Shown here: in pieces, positions 28,304-36,847 of the stretch
How the letters are laid out: each line of letters begins with the position of its first letter
How positions within the stretch are numbered: the first letter of the stretch is position 1
Source of the DNA: Porticoccus sp.
GTDB lineage: Bacteria; Pseudomonadota; Gammaproteobacteria; Pseudomonadales; Porticoccaceae
Assembly: GCA_002733125.1 (NCBI GenBank)
Contig: NVUM01000003.1
Location: forward strand, 14,121 to 62,016
DNA: 47,896 bases
Direction: 5' to 3'
The notes under the pieces: generated by a model
The model's input: only the letters and a program-made list of their open reading frames with translations
Database searches by the model: none
What the model was told of the DNA's origin: nothing
Program-made: the position numbers and the translations under genes

Positions 28304-28380
28304 GGGGCACTGTCCCCCTGAAAAGTCCTGACCGGACTCAGGAAGCGGCTTGTGGAGGCAAATAGCCTCCCTCCGCTTCC
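28304..28380. terminator. Cluster of three stem-loops between rmf and gdhB
   Basis: In order: a GGGG...CCCC stem (from 28304), AGTCC-N5-GGACT (28324-28338), and a larger structure with outer arms GGAAGCGG (28341-28348) and CCGCTTCC (28373-28380) and inner GGAGGC-N5-GCCTCC (28354-28370). None is followed by a T run on either strand. They may act as a two-way terminator with Rho, or as 3'-end protection for rmf or gdhB mRNA. Confidence 0.5.
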
Positions 28381-28410
28381 AACCAGACGGTCTTCATCTC
28401 CCAGCAGCGT

Positions 28411-31400
28411 TCAAATCCCGCAGAAAGGCGCTGTTTCACGGCGGTTAACGGTCGCCTGAACAAGATCCAGTAACTCTCTCAATGCCACTGAAAACATCGC
28501 AAAATCCCGACCCGGTGTAGTGTGGAGTTCATGCATCATATCCATCCAGCGGGCAATCAGGTGCGGGTGCATCGCTTTCCAGGTCTGGATCGCCCCATCG
28601 ATGTCCCTGACGCCATTAACCCCGGCCAGCAACGCACCACACAACGCGCGGCGCTGCCCCTCGAGATCATCTACATAAGATTCACGGGCGAAATCCTGCC
28701 AGCGATTGTCCGGTTCGAGGTGAATAATCTGTTCGCCAAACCAATCGAGATCCAGTTCCGTACCCAGTTTAAAATAGAGCTCCAATACCAGGCCAACAGG
28801 TTTCCTGTCGGTGGCTGCCAGGTCAGCAATACCAAAGCCGAAAAACAGAAAATTGGCACTGGCCACCAGCATTGCCACATCCTCTTGTGCCCCGAGCTCG
28901 ATCAGACGCTGTACTTCTTCCTGCCAGTCATTGGCTTCTTCCCGATGAAACAGCGTCGGCAACAGGAGTTGCAACTCCACCAGTTTCGGCCTGAGTGTCT
29001 GCACCTCCTGTTGTGGATTGAGGCAGGAACGGCGATTTCGCAAAACCCACCGCGAAGCTCGCCGCCCCATGCGCATCAGGGCATGGAACAACTCGAACTG
29101 CACCTCTGCCGGAACCAGGTAATCCAGGGATTCAACCCGTCTCCAGAAATGGTCGATGCGCAACAGGTCTCTGGCGACAGCAAATGCCCGCATCACATCA
29201 CTGACACTGGCACCAGTGGAGGCAATCTGCCGCTGAAAATAGGGGACCCCCATCAGGTTGACCATCTCGTTGACCAGCTGATTGGCAATAATTTCCCGCT
29301 TCAAACTGTGCTGTAACAGTCTGTCGGGGTAATTCTGCGAGATGCTCTTGGGGAATGCCCCGGCAATCATTTTGGTCAGATAGGGATCTTCTGGCGCATC
29401 GGATTTGAGCACCTGATCCTTGATCAGAATTTTGGCGTAGGACACCAGAATCGCCAGCTCAGGATGTGTAAGGCCAAGCTGACGTTTCTCGCGGTCCTTG
29501 AGCGTCTCGTCATCGGGCAAATATTCCAGTGAACGGCTGATCAGGCCACTGGCTTCCCAGTCCCCTATCGCCCGCCAATACTCTGAAAAATTGGTTTTAC
29601 AACGGTAGTGCGCAAGACTGATGGCCAGGGTCTGGCGATAATTATTGGCCAACACCAGCTCGGCCACTTCCTCCGTCATGTCCACCAGCACCTGGTTGCG
29701 CTGCTTGGTGGTGAGATCCTCGCTTTGCACCAGGCCATTCAGCAGAATTTTGATATTGACCTCATGGTCAGAGCAGTTCACACCACCCGAGTTATCGATA
29801 AAGTCGGTATTGCAGGCACCCCCATTGAGCGCATATTCAATGCGGCCCCGCTGGGTCATACCGAGATTGCCCCCCTCGCCGAATACACGGCAGCGCAACT
29901 CCCGTCCGTCGATACGAACGGCATCATTGGCACGATCACCAACCTCCTGGTGACTTTCCCCCGACGCCTTCACATAACTGCCTATACCACCGTTCCAAAT
30001 CAAATCAACCGGTGCTTTCAATAGGGCATTGATCAGCTCGTTGGGTTTCAGTGAAGTCTGGCTGATATCCAGCGATGCCTGAATTTCCGGGGTCAACTTG
30101 AGTAACTTTGCGCTGCGGGAAAAAACCCCACCACCGGGTGAGATCAACGTCTGGTCATAATCTTCCCAGCTTGAACGTGGGAGATGAAACAACCGCTCCC
30201 GCTCTGCAAAACTCGCCTCGGGATCGGGGTTGGGGTCGATAAAGATATGTTGGTGGTTGAACGCTGCCACCAACTTGATATGCCGCGACATCAACAAACC
30301 ATTGCCAAACACATCTCCCGCCATGTCACCGATACCAATAACAGAGAAATCCTCTGTCTGGATATTGAGCCCCAATTCGCGAAAATGGCGCTGTACTGAA
30401 ACCCAGGCGCCCCTGGCAGTAATACCCATCTTTTTGTGATCGTAGCCGTGGCTGCCACCGGAGGCAAAGGCATCACCCAGCCAGTGACCGTAGGCCAGCG
30501 ATAGCTCATTGGCATAGTCAGAAAAAGTAGCTGTTCCCTTATCTGCAGCAACCACCAAATAGGGGTCATCTTCATCGCGCCTGACCACACAGGGTGGCGG
30601 AACAATGTCATCGCCAACCACGTTATCGGTAAGATCGAGGAGTCCTGAGACAAACAAGCGGTAACAGGCAATACCCTCCTGCAATAGCGCTTCCCGACCC
30701 GGATTGCGCGGCATTTGCTTCGCCACAAAGCCACCTTTGGCACCGGTCGGGACAATCACTGCGTTTTTAACCTGCTGGGCTTTCACCAGACCCAACACCT
30801 CGGTGCGATAATCCTCCAGGCGGTCAGACCAACGCAATCCACCCCGTGCCACCTTGCCCATTCGCAGGTGAACGCCCTCCATCCGGGGAGAATAGACAAA
30901 AATTTCGTAAAGCGGCCGCGGTTCCGGCGCATCTGCGAGTTCTCCGGGGGCCAGTTTCACTGCAATACAGGGCTTTTGTTGGTCATCAGCTCCGAGCTGG
31001 AAGTAATTGGTGCGCTTGGTGGCATTGATCAATTGCTGATAGCTGCTCAACACCTTGTCCTCGTTGAGGTTGTTCACCTGCTCCAGCGCATCGAGAATTT
31101 TTTGATTGAGGCGTTCGGCACGACCGTATTCATCACTTTGCGGAGTCACCACTTTGGGATCAAACAGGCAGCGAAACAGCGCTACCAGATTTCGGGTAAT
31201 CTCGAGGTTGGCAGCGAGCGTATCCGCAATAAAATCCTGACTGAAGTTGCTGCCCAGTTGCTTCATGTAGCGGGCATACAGCCGCAACAGGGAAACCATT
31301 CGCCAGTCCAGCCGGGCACCGACCACAAGATGGTTGAAGCGATCATTTTCTGTTTGCTGGGACCAGACGGCTTTGAATGCCTCCTGGAAAGTATTCCTGA

Positions 31401-33279
31401 CCAGTGATACATCCACATCCACGTCCAGCCCGAAGCGCAACGTGAAATCATGTAGCCAGACCTCGCCGCCACGCCGTGGCGTAATCTGGTAGGGATGCTC
31501 TCCCAACACCCTGAAACCCAGGTTTTCCAGCATCGGCACAAGATTGGAGAGCTCTAGCTGGTGATGGCGATGGAACAGCTTGAAACGCATGACATTCTGA
31601 TCGGCACCCGCCTGCTGATAGAAACCGGTGGCAATTTCCTCATCGCTGCCGAGATCGTGAAACAACTGAATATCATGAATGGCCGAACGGTGGTCAAAGT
31701 GATCCATATAGCTGGCGGAAAAGGCATCCCGGTACAGGAGCGCCATATCCCTGCCCAGCGATTCACCCCACTGATCCAGTGCCGCACGCTCGAGCTCATC
31801 ATTCCAATCGAGGGTCAGCTCAACAATCCGACCGATCAGTTCATCCCGGTCAACTTCCCGGTAACGACTGGAATTGAGCCTCAGGACAAACTGGGTACGA
31901 GCCAGCAGCGACTCGGAGAAACTGGTATTGAACTCGCACTCGGTGGCATCAAATTCGTTTTTGAGCATGTACTCAATCGCGGTGCGAATGGAAGTGCGGT
32001 AGATATCTCGCGGCATGTACACCAGACAGTTGATGAATTTTTCGAAAGGGTCAACCCGAATAAAGAGCCGCACCAGTCGCCGTTCACTGATCTGCCAGAT
32101 ACCGACCAATGTCTCGTATAACTCATCGGCAGAGGAATGAAAAAGCTCGTCCCTCGGATGCACCTCAATCAATTGGGAAATTGCTTTGAAGTCGTGACTG
32201 CCCGGACTGAAACCGGTGCGATCCAGCACGTTTTGAACCCGCTGGCGGATCAATGGAATCTTGAATGGGCTGACGTTATAAACCGCTGAGGTATATAGCC
32301 CCATAAACAGGTATTCACCAATGACAACGCCCTTTTTGTCATAGTGTTTCAACACAATAAAATCCGAGTAGGCCTGTCTATGAACCCTCGAACGCAGTGA
32401 TGACTTGGTAAACGCCATCGGGGCATCGCCCTTGTAAAATGCCTGGATACCAGGGCTGAGTTCGCTCAGTGCCTTTTTTTCAATATTGATCTGATGGCGG
32501 CGGAAAATACCAAGCTGTCGTTCCGGAAGATGTTTCAATGCGGGAGAGCCCCGCTCTTTTAAAAGGCGAAACTCGGAGCAACCCTGAAAGATAAAAGCGC
32601 CGTCACGCAGCCACTCGAGAAAGGCAGCCAGTTCATCCGCCTCACATGCAGGTAGGTTTGCATGGTTTTCCCTGACACCGCCTATTGCGTGATTAAGTCG
32701 TTCGGCCATCGGGAGAAAATCGTCGGTCACCGCCTCGACATCGCGCAATACATCCAGTATGTCGTGCTCCAGCGACTGATGTTCCTCACTCGACGTGCGC
32801 AGATCCACATCGATATAGATCAGCGCTTCAGCACGACTGCCGGGCGTTGACAGGTCGGCAAACAGATCGATCAGAACACCGTTCTGATCGCGAACAACCT
32901 GAAAGACCGTACTCTTGATCAACTGAATATTGAGTCCTGCACGGTTTATCTGGATGCGTACAGAATCCACCAGAAACGGCATGTCCCGCTGCAATATGAA
33001 CAGTGCAGTGGCATCACTGACCCAGCCATCCTCCTCCAGGACCGGGTTGAACACGCGAACGACTGGATGATCCGGCGCCACCCTGCGGGTAAAGTTGTAC
33101 AGACTGAATACAAAGCCCTGGATATCATCCAACTGCTCATGGGCCAGTTCGTGCAAAGGAAACAGCTCGAAGACTTTTCTCGAAAATGGCACTAACTGCT
33201 CTGCCAGTTCCGTCGGATATTTTTCGATTATCTGCGCTTCAAGGGAGGCAAAAAAATCACCTTCAAAAACTCGCTGCAT
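28411..33279 (-). CDS. gdhB: NAD-specific glutamate dehydrogenase, 180-kDa class
   Basis: Converts glutamate to 2-oxoglutarate and ammonia with NAD+. 1622 residues, like P. aeruginosa GdhB. The long N-terminal regulatory region (about 1-700, with ACT-like segments) is followed by the catalytic core carrying PTGAKGGFVAKQMP (around 845-855; active-site Lys), GDMAGDVFGNG (nucleotide-binding part) and WNGGIGSYVKA, then a long C-terminal helical region ending in LLDLVQATVNRRETAPF. No interruption or frameshift. The ATG at 33279 has AGGGG upstream; a GTG two codons earlier is also possible. Such enzymes are often activated by arginine catabolism products, but nothing local shows regulation. Confidence 0.97.
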   Translation of the reverse strand: MQRVFEGDFFASLEAQIIEKYPTELAEQLVPFSRKVFELFPLHELAHEQLDDIQGFVFSLYNFTRRVAPDHPVVRVFNPVLEEDGWVSDATALFILQRDMPFLVDSVRIQINRAGLNIQLIKSTVFQVVRDQNGVLIDLFADLSTPGSRAEALIYIDVDLRTSSEEHQSLEHDILDVLRDVEAVTDDFLPMAERLNHAIGGVRENHANLPACEADELAAFLEWLRDGAFIFQGCSEFRLLKERGSPALKHLPERQLGIFRRHQINIEKKALSELSPGIQAFYKGDAPMAFTKSSLRSRVHRQAYSDFIVLKHYDKKGVVIGEYLFMGLYTSAVYNVSPFKIPLIRQRVQNVLDRTGFSPGSHDFKAISQLIEVHPRDELFHSSADELYETLVGIWQISERRLVRLFIRVDPFEKFINCLVYMPRDIYRTSIRTAIEYMLKNEFDATECEFNTSFSESLLARTQFVLRLNSSRYREVDRDELIGRIVELTLDWNDELERAALDQWGESLGRDMALLYRDAFSASYMDHFDHRSAIHDIQLFHDLGSDEEIATGFYQQAGADQNVMRFKLFHRHHQLELSNLVPMLENLGFRVLGEHPYQITPRRGGEVWLHDFTLRFGLDVDVDVSLVRNTFQEAFKAVWSQQTENDRFNHLVVGARLDWRMVSLLRLYARYMKQLGSNFSQDFIADTLAANLEITRNLVALFRCLFDPKVVTPQSDEYGRAERLNQKILDALEQVNNLNEDKVLSSYQQLINATKRTNYFQLGADDQQKPCIAVKLAPGELADAPEPRPLYEIFVYSPRMEGVHLRMGKVARGGLRWSDRLEDYRTEVLGLVKAQQVKNAVIVPTGAKGGFVAKQMPRNPGREALLQEGIACYRLFVSGLLDLTDNVVGDDIVPPPCVVRRDEDDPYLVVAADKGTATFSDYANELSLAYGHWLGDAFASGGSHGYDHKKMGITARGAWVSVQRHFRELGLNIQTEDFSVIGIGDMAGDVFGNGLLMSRHIKLVAAFNHQHIFIDPNPDPEASFAERERLFHLPRSSWEDYDQTLISPGGGVFSRSAKLLKLTPEIQASLDISQTSLKPNELINALLKAPVDLIWNGGIGSYVKASGESHQEVGDRANDAVRIDGRELRCRVFGEGGNLGMTQRGRIEYALNGGACNTDFIDNSGGVNCSDHEVNIKILLNGLVQSEDLTTKQRNQVLVDMTEEVAELVLANNYRQTLAISLAHYRCKTNFSEYWRAIGDWEASGLISRSLEYLPDDETLKDREKRQLGLTHPELAILVSYAKILIKDQVLKSDAPEDPYLTKMIAGAFPKSISQNYPDRLLQHSLKREIIANQLVNEMVNLMGVPYFQRQIASTGASVSDVMRAFAVARDLLRIDHFWRRVESLDYLVPAEVQFELFHALMRMGRRASRWVLRNRRSCLNPQQEVQTLRPKLVELQLLLPTLFHREEANDWQEEVQRLIELGAQEDVAMLVASANFLFFGFGIADLAATDRKPVGLVLELYFKLGTELDLDWFGEQIIHLEPDNRWQDFARESYVDDLEGQRRALCGALLAGVNGVRDIDGAIQTWKAMHPHLIARWMDMMHELHTTPGRDFAMFSVALRELLDLVQATVNRRETAPFCGI

Positions 33280-33412
33280 GATCACCCCTTTCCCGTATTT
33301 TTATGTGTAAACCCTTACTTGCTGATTCCCTGTGCTCAGTGCGGCAGAATACACCGTAACTGAACTTCATCTGCTACCTACAGTCTAGATTAACCTCATA
33401 TGATTGCCCTGT

Positions 33413-33441
33413 TTGGGTTAGCGGCCACCAGGCATTACAAT
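33413..33441 (+). promoter_or_regulatory. Candidate promoter of the MoxR/Bat operon
   Basis: TTGGGT (33413-33418), 17-base spacer, TACAAT (33436-33441). The start would be near 33448, about 30 nt before the moxR ATG. The -10 box is good and the -35 weak. Confidence 0.4.
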
Positions 33442-33477
33442 CTCTGACCACCGTTATAACAAGAAGTAAGCATCAGC

Positions 33478-34437
33478 ATGACTCATCAGCAAAAAATTTT
33501 GCAGCTCCGTGATTATCTCAATACCCAGATCGTCGGGCAGCCCCACCTGATAGACCGGCTGATCATTGCCATTCTGGCCGATGGCCACCTGTTGGTGGAA
33601 GGCGCTCCCGGGTTGGCAAAAACCAAAGCCATCAAAACTTTGGCGGATGGTATCACTGGGGATTTTCACCGTGTCCAGTTCACGCCCGACCTGTTGCCCT
33701 CCGACATCACAGGCAGTGATATCTACCGCCCGGAAGACGGCAGTTTTCAATTCCAGCCAGGCCCGATTTTTCACAACCTGGTACTGGCAGACGAAATAAA
33801 CCGTGCACCGGCCAAAGTCCAGTCAGCGCTGCTGGAAGCCATGGCAGAGCGCCAGATCAGTGTCGGCCGCAGCACCTACCCACTGCCCAAACTTTTCCTG
33901 GTCATGGCCACTCAGAACCCTATCGAACAGGAAGGTACATACCCGCTACCAGAAGCACAAATGGACCGCTTTCTGATGCACGTCAACGTCGACTATCCCG
34001 AGGCAGAGGCGGAACGACAGATTTTGCACCTGGCTCGCAACGAGGCATTGAACAAACCGGTAGCTGCCGTCGACAAAGTCACAGAGGAAACTTTGCTGGA
34101 AGCGCGCAAGGAAGTTTTGTCAGTCCACATGGCAGAACCCGTGGAGGAATATATCGTCCAGTTGATTCTCGCCACCCGCAATCCCACCGATTATTGCGAA
34201 AAACTGGGTAGCTGGCTTGATTTTGGTGCCAGCCCAAGAGCCACCATATCGCTGGATCGCTGTGCCCGGGCCTGCGCATGGCTCAAGGGCCACGACTACG
34301 TTTCCCCGGACGATGTGCGCAGCGTGATTCACGATGTATTGCGCCATCGTCTTATTCTGAGTTTTGAGGCAGAGGCAAGCGGCATTACTCCGGACCGGGC
34401 AATCGATACCCTGATCAGCAACGTTCCCTCTGCCTGA
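33478..34437 (+). CDS. MoxR-family AAA+ ATPase
   Basis: 319-residue cytoplasmic AAA+ chaperone-like ATPase that works with vWA proteins. Walker A GAPGLAKT (42-49), Walker B LVLADEIN (101-108), sensor motif ATQNPIEQEGTYPLPEAQMDR-type region, and a C-terminal lid domain with SPRATISLDR. First gene of a six-gene operon, with the next ATG 4 bases after its stop. MoxR-vWA pairs are known to remodel or mature target proteins; the target here is unknown. The ribosome site (AAGAAG) is weak. Confidence 0.95.
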   Translation: MTHQQKILQLRDYLNTQIVGQPHLIDRLIIAILADGHLLVEGAPGLAKTKAIKTLADGITGDFHRVQFTPDLLPSDITGSDIYRPEDGSFQFQPGPIFHNLVLADEINRAPAKVQSALLEAMAERQISVGRSTYPLPKLFLVMATQNPIEQEGTYPLPEAQMDRFLMHVNVDYPEAEAERQILHLARNEALNKPVAAVDKVTEETLLEARKEVLSVHMAEPVEEYIVQLILATRNPTDYCEKLGSWLDFGASPRATISLDRCARACAWLKGHDYVSPDDVRSVIHDVLRHRLILSFEAEASGITPDRAIDTLISNVPSA

Positions 34438-34440
34438 TCA

Positions 34441-35376
34441 ATGGACGATCCCGATCTCAACAATCCGGCCATCGCCGATGTCACCACGCTGGTAGGCATG
34501 CGATTTGGTACGCGCGACCTGAAATTCTTCCCCCGACGAATGGCTAGAACCTCGCTGATGGGGGGGCACCACTCGCGGACGCGAGGCCGGGGTATGGATT
34601 TTGAAGAAGTCCGGCAATACCAGCCGGGTGACGATATCCGCTCGATCGACTGGCGCGTCACGGCACGTACCCTGACCCCCCACACCAAGCTGTTTCGGGA
34701 AGAGCGGGAGCGGCCTATCTTAGTGATCACCGATCTGCGCCCCAACATGTTCTTTGGCTCAAAAATGCTGAAATCCATCACTGCCTGTCAACTGGCTGCG
34801 GCGCTCGGCTGGGCCGGACTGAACGCCAATGATCGGGTTGGTGGGCTGATTATTGGTGCGGAACAGCATCGCGAAATCCGCGCTCGTCGCAGTAGCCACA
34901 GCGTCTTGCAGCTGATCCACCAGTTAAGGGACTTCAGTGAACTGCTGACCCACTCAGTGCCCGGCAAATACAGCATGGTTGATATCATGCGGGACAGTCG
35001 GCGAGTGGCACTGCCCGGCTCAACACTGTTTCTGATCAGTGACTTTCATGACCTGAACAAAGACTGCGAACAACACCTTTTCGAATTGGCCAGACACTGT
35101 GATGTCAACCTGTGCCAGATCCATGACCCACTGGAAAAACAGTTGCCACCCCCGGCCCTCTATCAGGTCAATGACGGTAACCGGCTATTTTCACTGAATA
35201 CGCGAAGTCGTGAATTGCGCGAGGAGTTTGAACAGCACTTTCTCCGTCACCAGGCACGGCTGCGACAACTGTGCACGCAATTGCGCATGGGGCTGATGGC
35301 TTTTGAAACGGGTACCTCTGTCATACCGATCTTGCAACAGACCTACAGCAGAAAAAAAAGCGGCCGGCACCCATGA
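34441..35376 (+). CDS. DUF58 vWA-like protein
   Basis: 311 residues. The DUF58 core is clear: RGRGMDFEEVRQYQPGDDIRSIDWRVTARTLTPHTKLF at about 54-91, then a vWA-like domain beginning with PILVITDLRPNMFFGS, where the MIDAS motif is altered (DLRPNM in place of DxSxS). No signal peptide. Encoded directly after MoxR and overlapping the next gene by four bases (ATGA). In Bat-type systems this protein is the usual partner between the ATPase and the membrane vWA proteins. Confidence 0.92.
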   Translation: MDDPDLNNPAIADVTTLVGMRFGTRDLKFFPRRMARTSLMGGHHSRTRGRGMDFEEVRQYQPGDDIRSIDWRVTARTLTPHTKLFREERERPILVITDLRPNMFFGSKMLKSITACQLAAALGWAGLNANDRVGGLIIGAEQHREIRARRSSHSVLQLIHQLRDFSELLTHSVPGKYSMVDIMRDSRRVALPGSTLFLISDFHDLNKDCEQHLFELARHCDVNLCQIHDPLEKQLPPPALYQVNDGNRLFSLNTRSRELREEFEQHFLRHQARLRQLCTQLRMGLMAFETGTSVIPILQQTYSRKKSGRHP

Positions 35377-35864
35377 ACCCCCAAGATCCACTCTCACAGC
35401 TGCGCGACATTCACCTGCCCGATCCGATCGGCTGGTGGCCCCCTGCCCCCGGCTGGTGGTTGCTGGCACTACTGCTATTGAGCGCAATGACTTACTGTCT
35501 CTGGTGGCTGAAAAAACGGCACAGGGACAACCGCTATCGACGGGATGCTCTGCATTGCCTGGCCGAACTGCAGCAATCCCTGGCTGGACAACCGCTCGAA
35601 TATTGCCATGCCATGCTGGCGCTCCTGCGTCGTACCGCGAAAACAGCCTATCCGAATCAGGCCCTCGAGTCGGAGCTAACACCACGGTTATTGCAGCGGC
35701 TTAACCAGCAATGCCGGCAAACACTGTTCGACGAAACACTACAGCAACAGTTGACAGTTCTGCCCTATCGGGCTGACCCGGAAAATATCGACCACCTGGT
35801 TATTTCCCTGCACTCCGCCATCAAGCGATGGCTCGAACAGCATCGGCGGAATAAATCATGCTGA
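35373..35864 (+). CDS. DUF4381 single-span membrane protein of the Bat operon
   Basis: 163 residues. Short N-terminus with LRDIHLPDPIGWWPPAPGWW, the DUF4381 hallmark, then a membrane helix (about 30-48, WWLLALLLLSAMTYCLWWL), basic KKRHRDNRYRRD and a cytoplasmic helical domain. It overlaps the upstream gene by four bases and the downstream one by seven. The role is structural or regulatory within the MoxR/Bat complex by context only. Confidence 0.88.
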   Translation: MNPQDPLSQLRDIHLPDPIGWWPPAPGWWLLALLLLSAMTYCLWWLKKRHRDNRYRRDALHCLAELQQSLAGQPLEYCHAMLALLRRTAKTAYPNQALESELTPRLLQRLNQQCRQTLFDETLQQQLTVLPYRADPENIDHLVISLHSAIKRWLEQHRRNKSC

Positions 35865-36847
35865 CGTTTGAATGGCCCTGGCTGTTTATCCTGTTACCGG
35901 TGCCGATAATTTACCGGATGCTGCGCAGCCGGGCCGAGGCGACGACACCGGCCCTGAAGGTGCCCGTCTACTCGGCGCTGTCCAAGAATGTACCGCTGCT
36001 AAAAAGCGGCGGCGGCTGGCACTGGTTGGCACTGGCACTGCTGACGGCCACCTGGATTGCTCTGCTCACAGCGGCTGCCCGTCCCACCTGGGTTGGCGAT
36101 CCCATTGCCATACCCAGCACTGGCCGGGATCTGTTGATGGCAGTGGACATCTCCGGCAGCATGCAAGAGACCGATATGCAGATAGGTGGCAATACCGTTG
36201 ACCGGCTCACTGCCGTCAAACAGGTGATCGGAGAATTTGTCGAGCGCCGACAGGGCGACCGCATGGGGCTGATTCTGTTCGGCACACGCCCTTACTTGCA
36301 GACACCACTGACATTTGATCGAAGGACCCTGAATGTGTTGCTCAATGAAGCTCAGATTGGCTTTGCGGGCGACCGCACCGCCATTGGTGATGCCATCGGT
36401 CTGGCGGTGAAACGCCTGCAGCCTCGCCCCAAAAATCATCGGGTTCTGATTTTGCTGACGGATGGCGCCAATTCTGCTGGCCGGGTTAAACCTTTGGAAG
36501 CGGCCGACATCGCTGCCAGAGAAGACATTGTGATCCACACCATCGGCATTGGCGCAGAAGTCAAGCTGGAACGCAGTCTCTTTGGCACGCGACGAATCAA
36601 CCCCTCCAGTGACCTGGATGAAGCAACCCTGACCGCCATCGCCGAGAAAACCGGTGGCCAATATTTTCGCGCTCGCAACCCGGAGGAGCTTGAAGCGATC
36701 TACAGGCGGCTTGATCAGTTGGAACCCGTTGTCCAGGAAGCTGAAACCCTGAGACCGACCAAGGCATTATTTTACTGGCCACTGGGATTCGCGCTGCTCT
36801 GCAGCTTTGCAATGGCAGCCCTGACAAATCGTGGGGATAACCGCTGA
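35858..36847 (+). CDS. BatA-like vWA membrane protein
   Basis: 329 residues. N-terminal membrane segments (about 5-22 and 56-75), then a periplasm/cytoplasm-facing vWA domain with an intact MIDAS motif DISGS (97-101), conserved Thr in the TPLTFDR region and the Asp of LTDGANSAG. A C-terminal span (about 308-325) follows. This is the BatA arrangement: membrane-anchored vWA with metal-dependent ligand binding. It overlaps its neighbours on both sides, so the operon is tightly coupled. Bat proteins were named for aerotolerance in Bacteroides; that role is not shown here. Confidence 0.92.
   Translation: MLTFEWPWLFILLPVPIIYRMLRSRAEATTPALKVPVYSALSKNVPLLKSGGGWHWLALALLTATWIALLTAAARPTWVGDPIAIPSTGRDLLMAVDISGSMQETDMQIGGNTVDRLTAVKQVIGEFVERRQGDRMGLILFGTRPYLQTPLTFDRRTLNVLLNEAQIGFAGDRTAIGDAIGLAVKRLQPRPKNHRVLILLTDGANSAGRVKPLEAADIAAREDIVIHTIGIGAEVKLERSLFGTRRINPSSDLDEATLTAIAEKTGGQYFRARNPEELEAIYRRLDQLEPVVQEAETLRPTKALFYWPLGFALLCSFAMAALTNRGDNR

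Noticed and set aside
28522-29316. Plus-strand frame of 264 codons inside gdhB
   Set aside because: It is antisense to a highly conserved enzyme. The composition is that of a shadow frame and there is no ribosome site.
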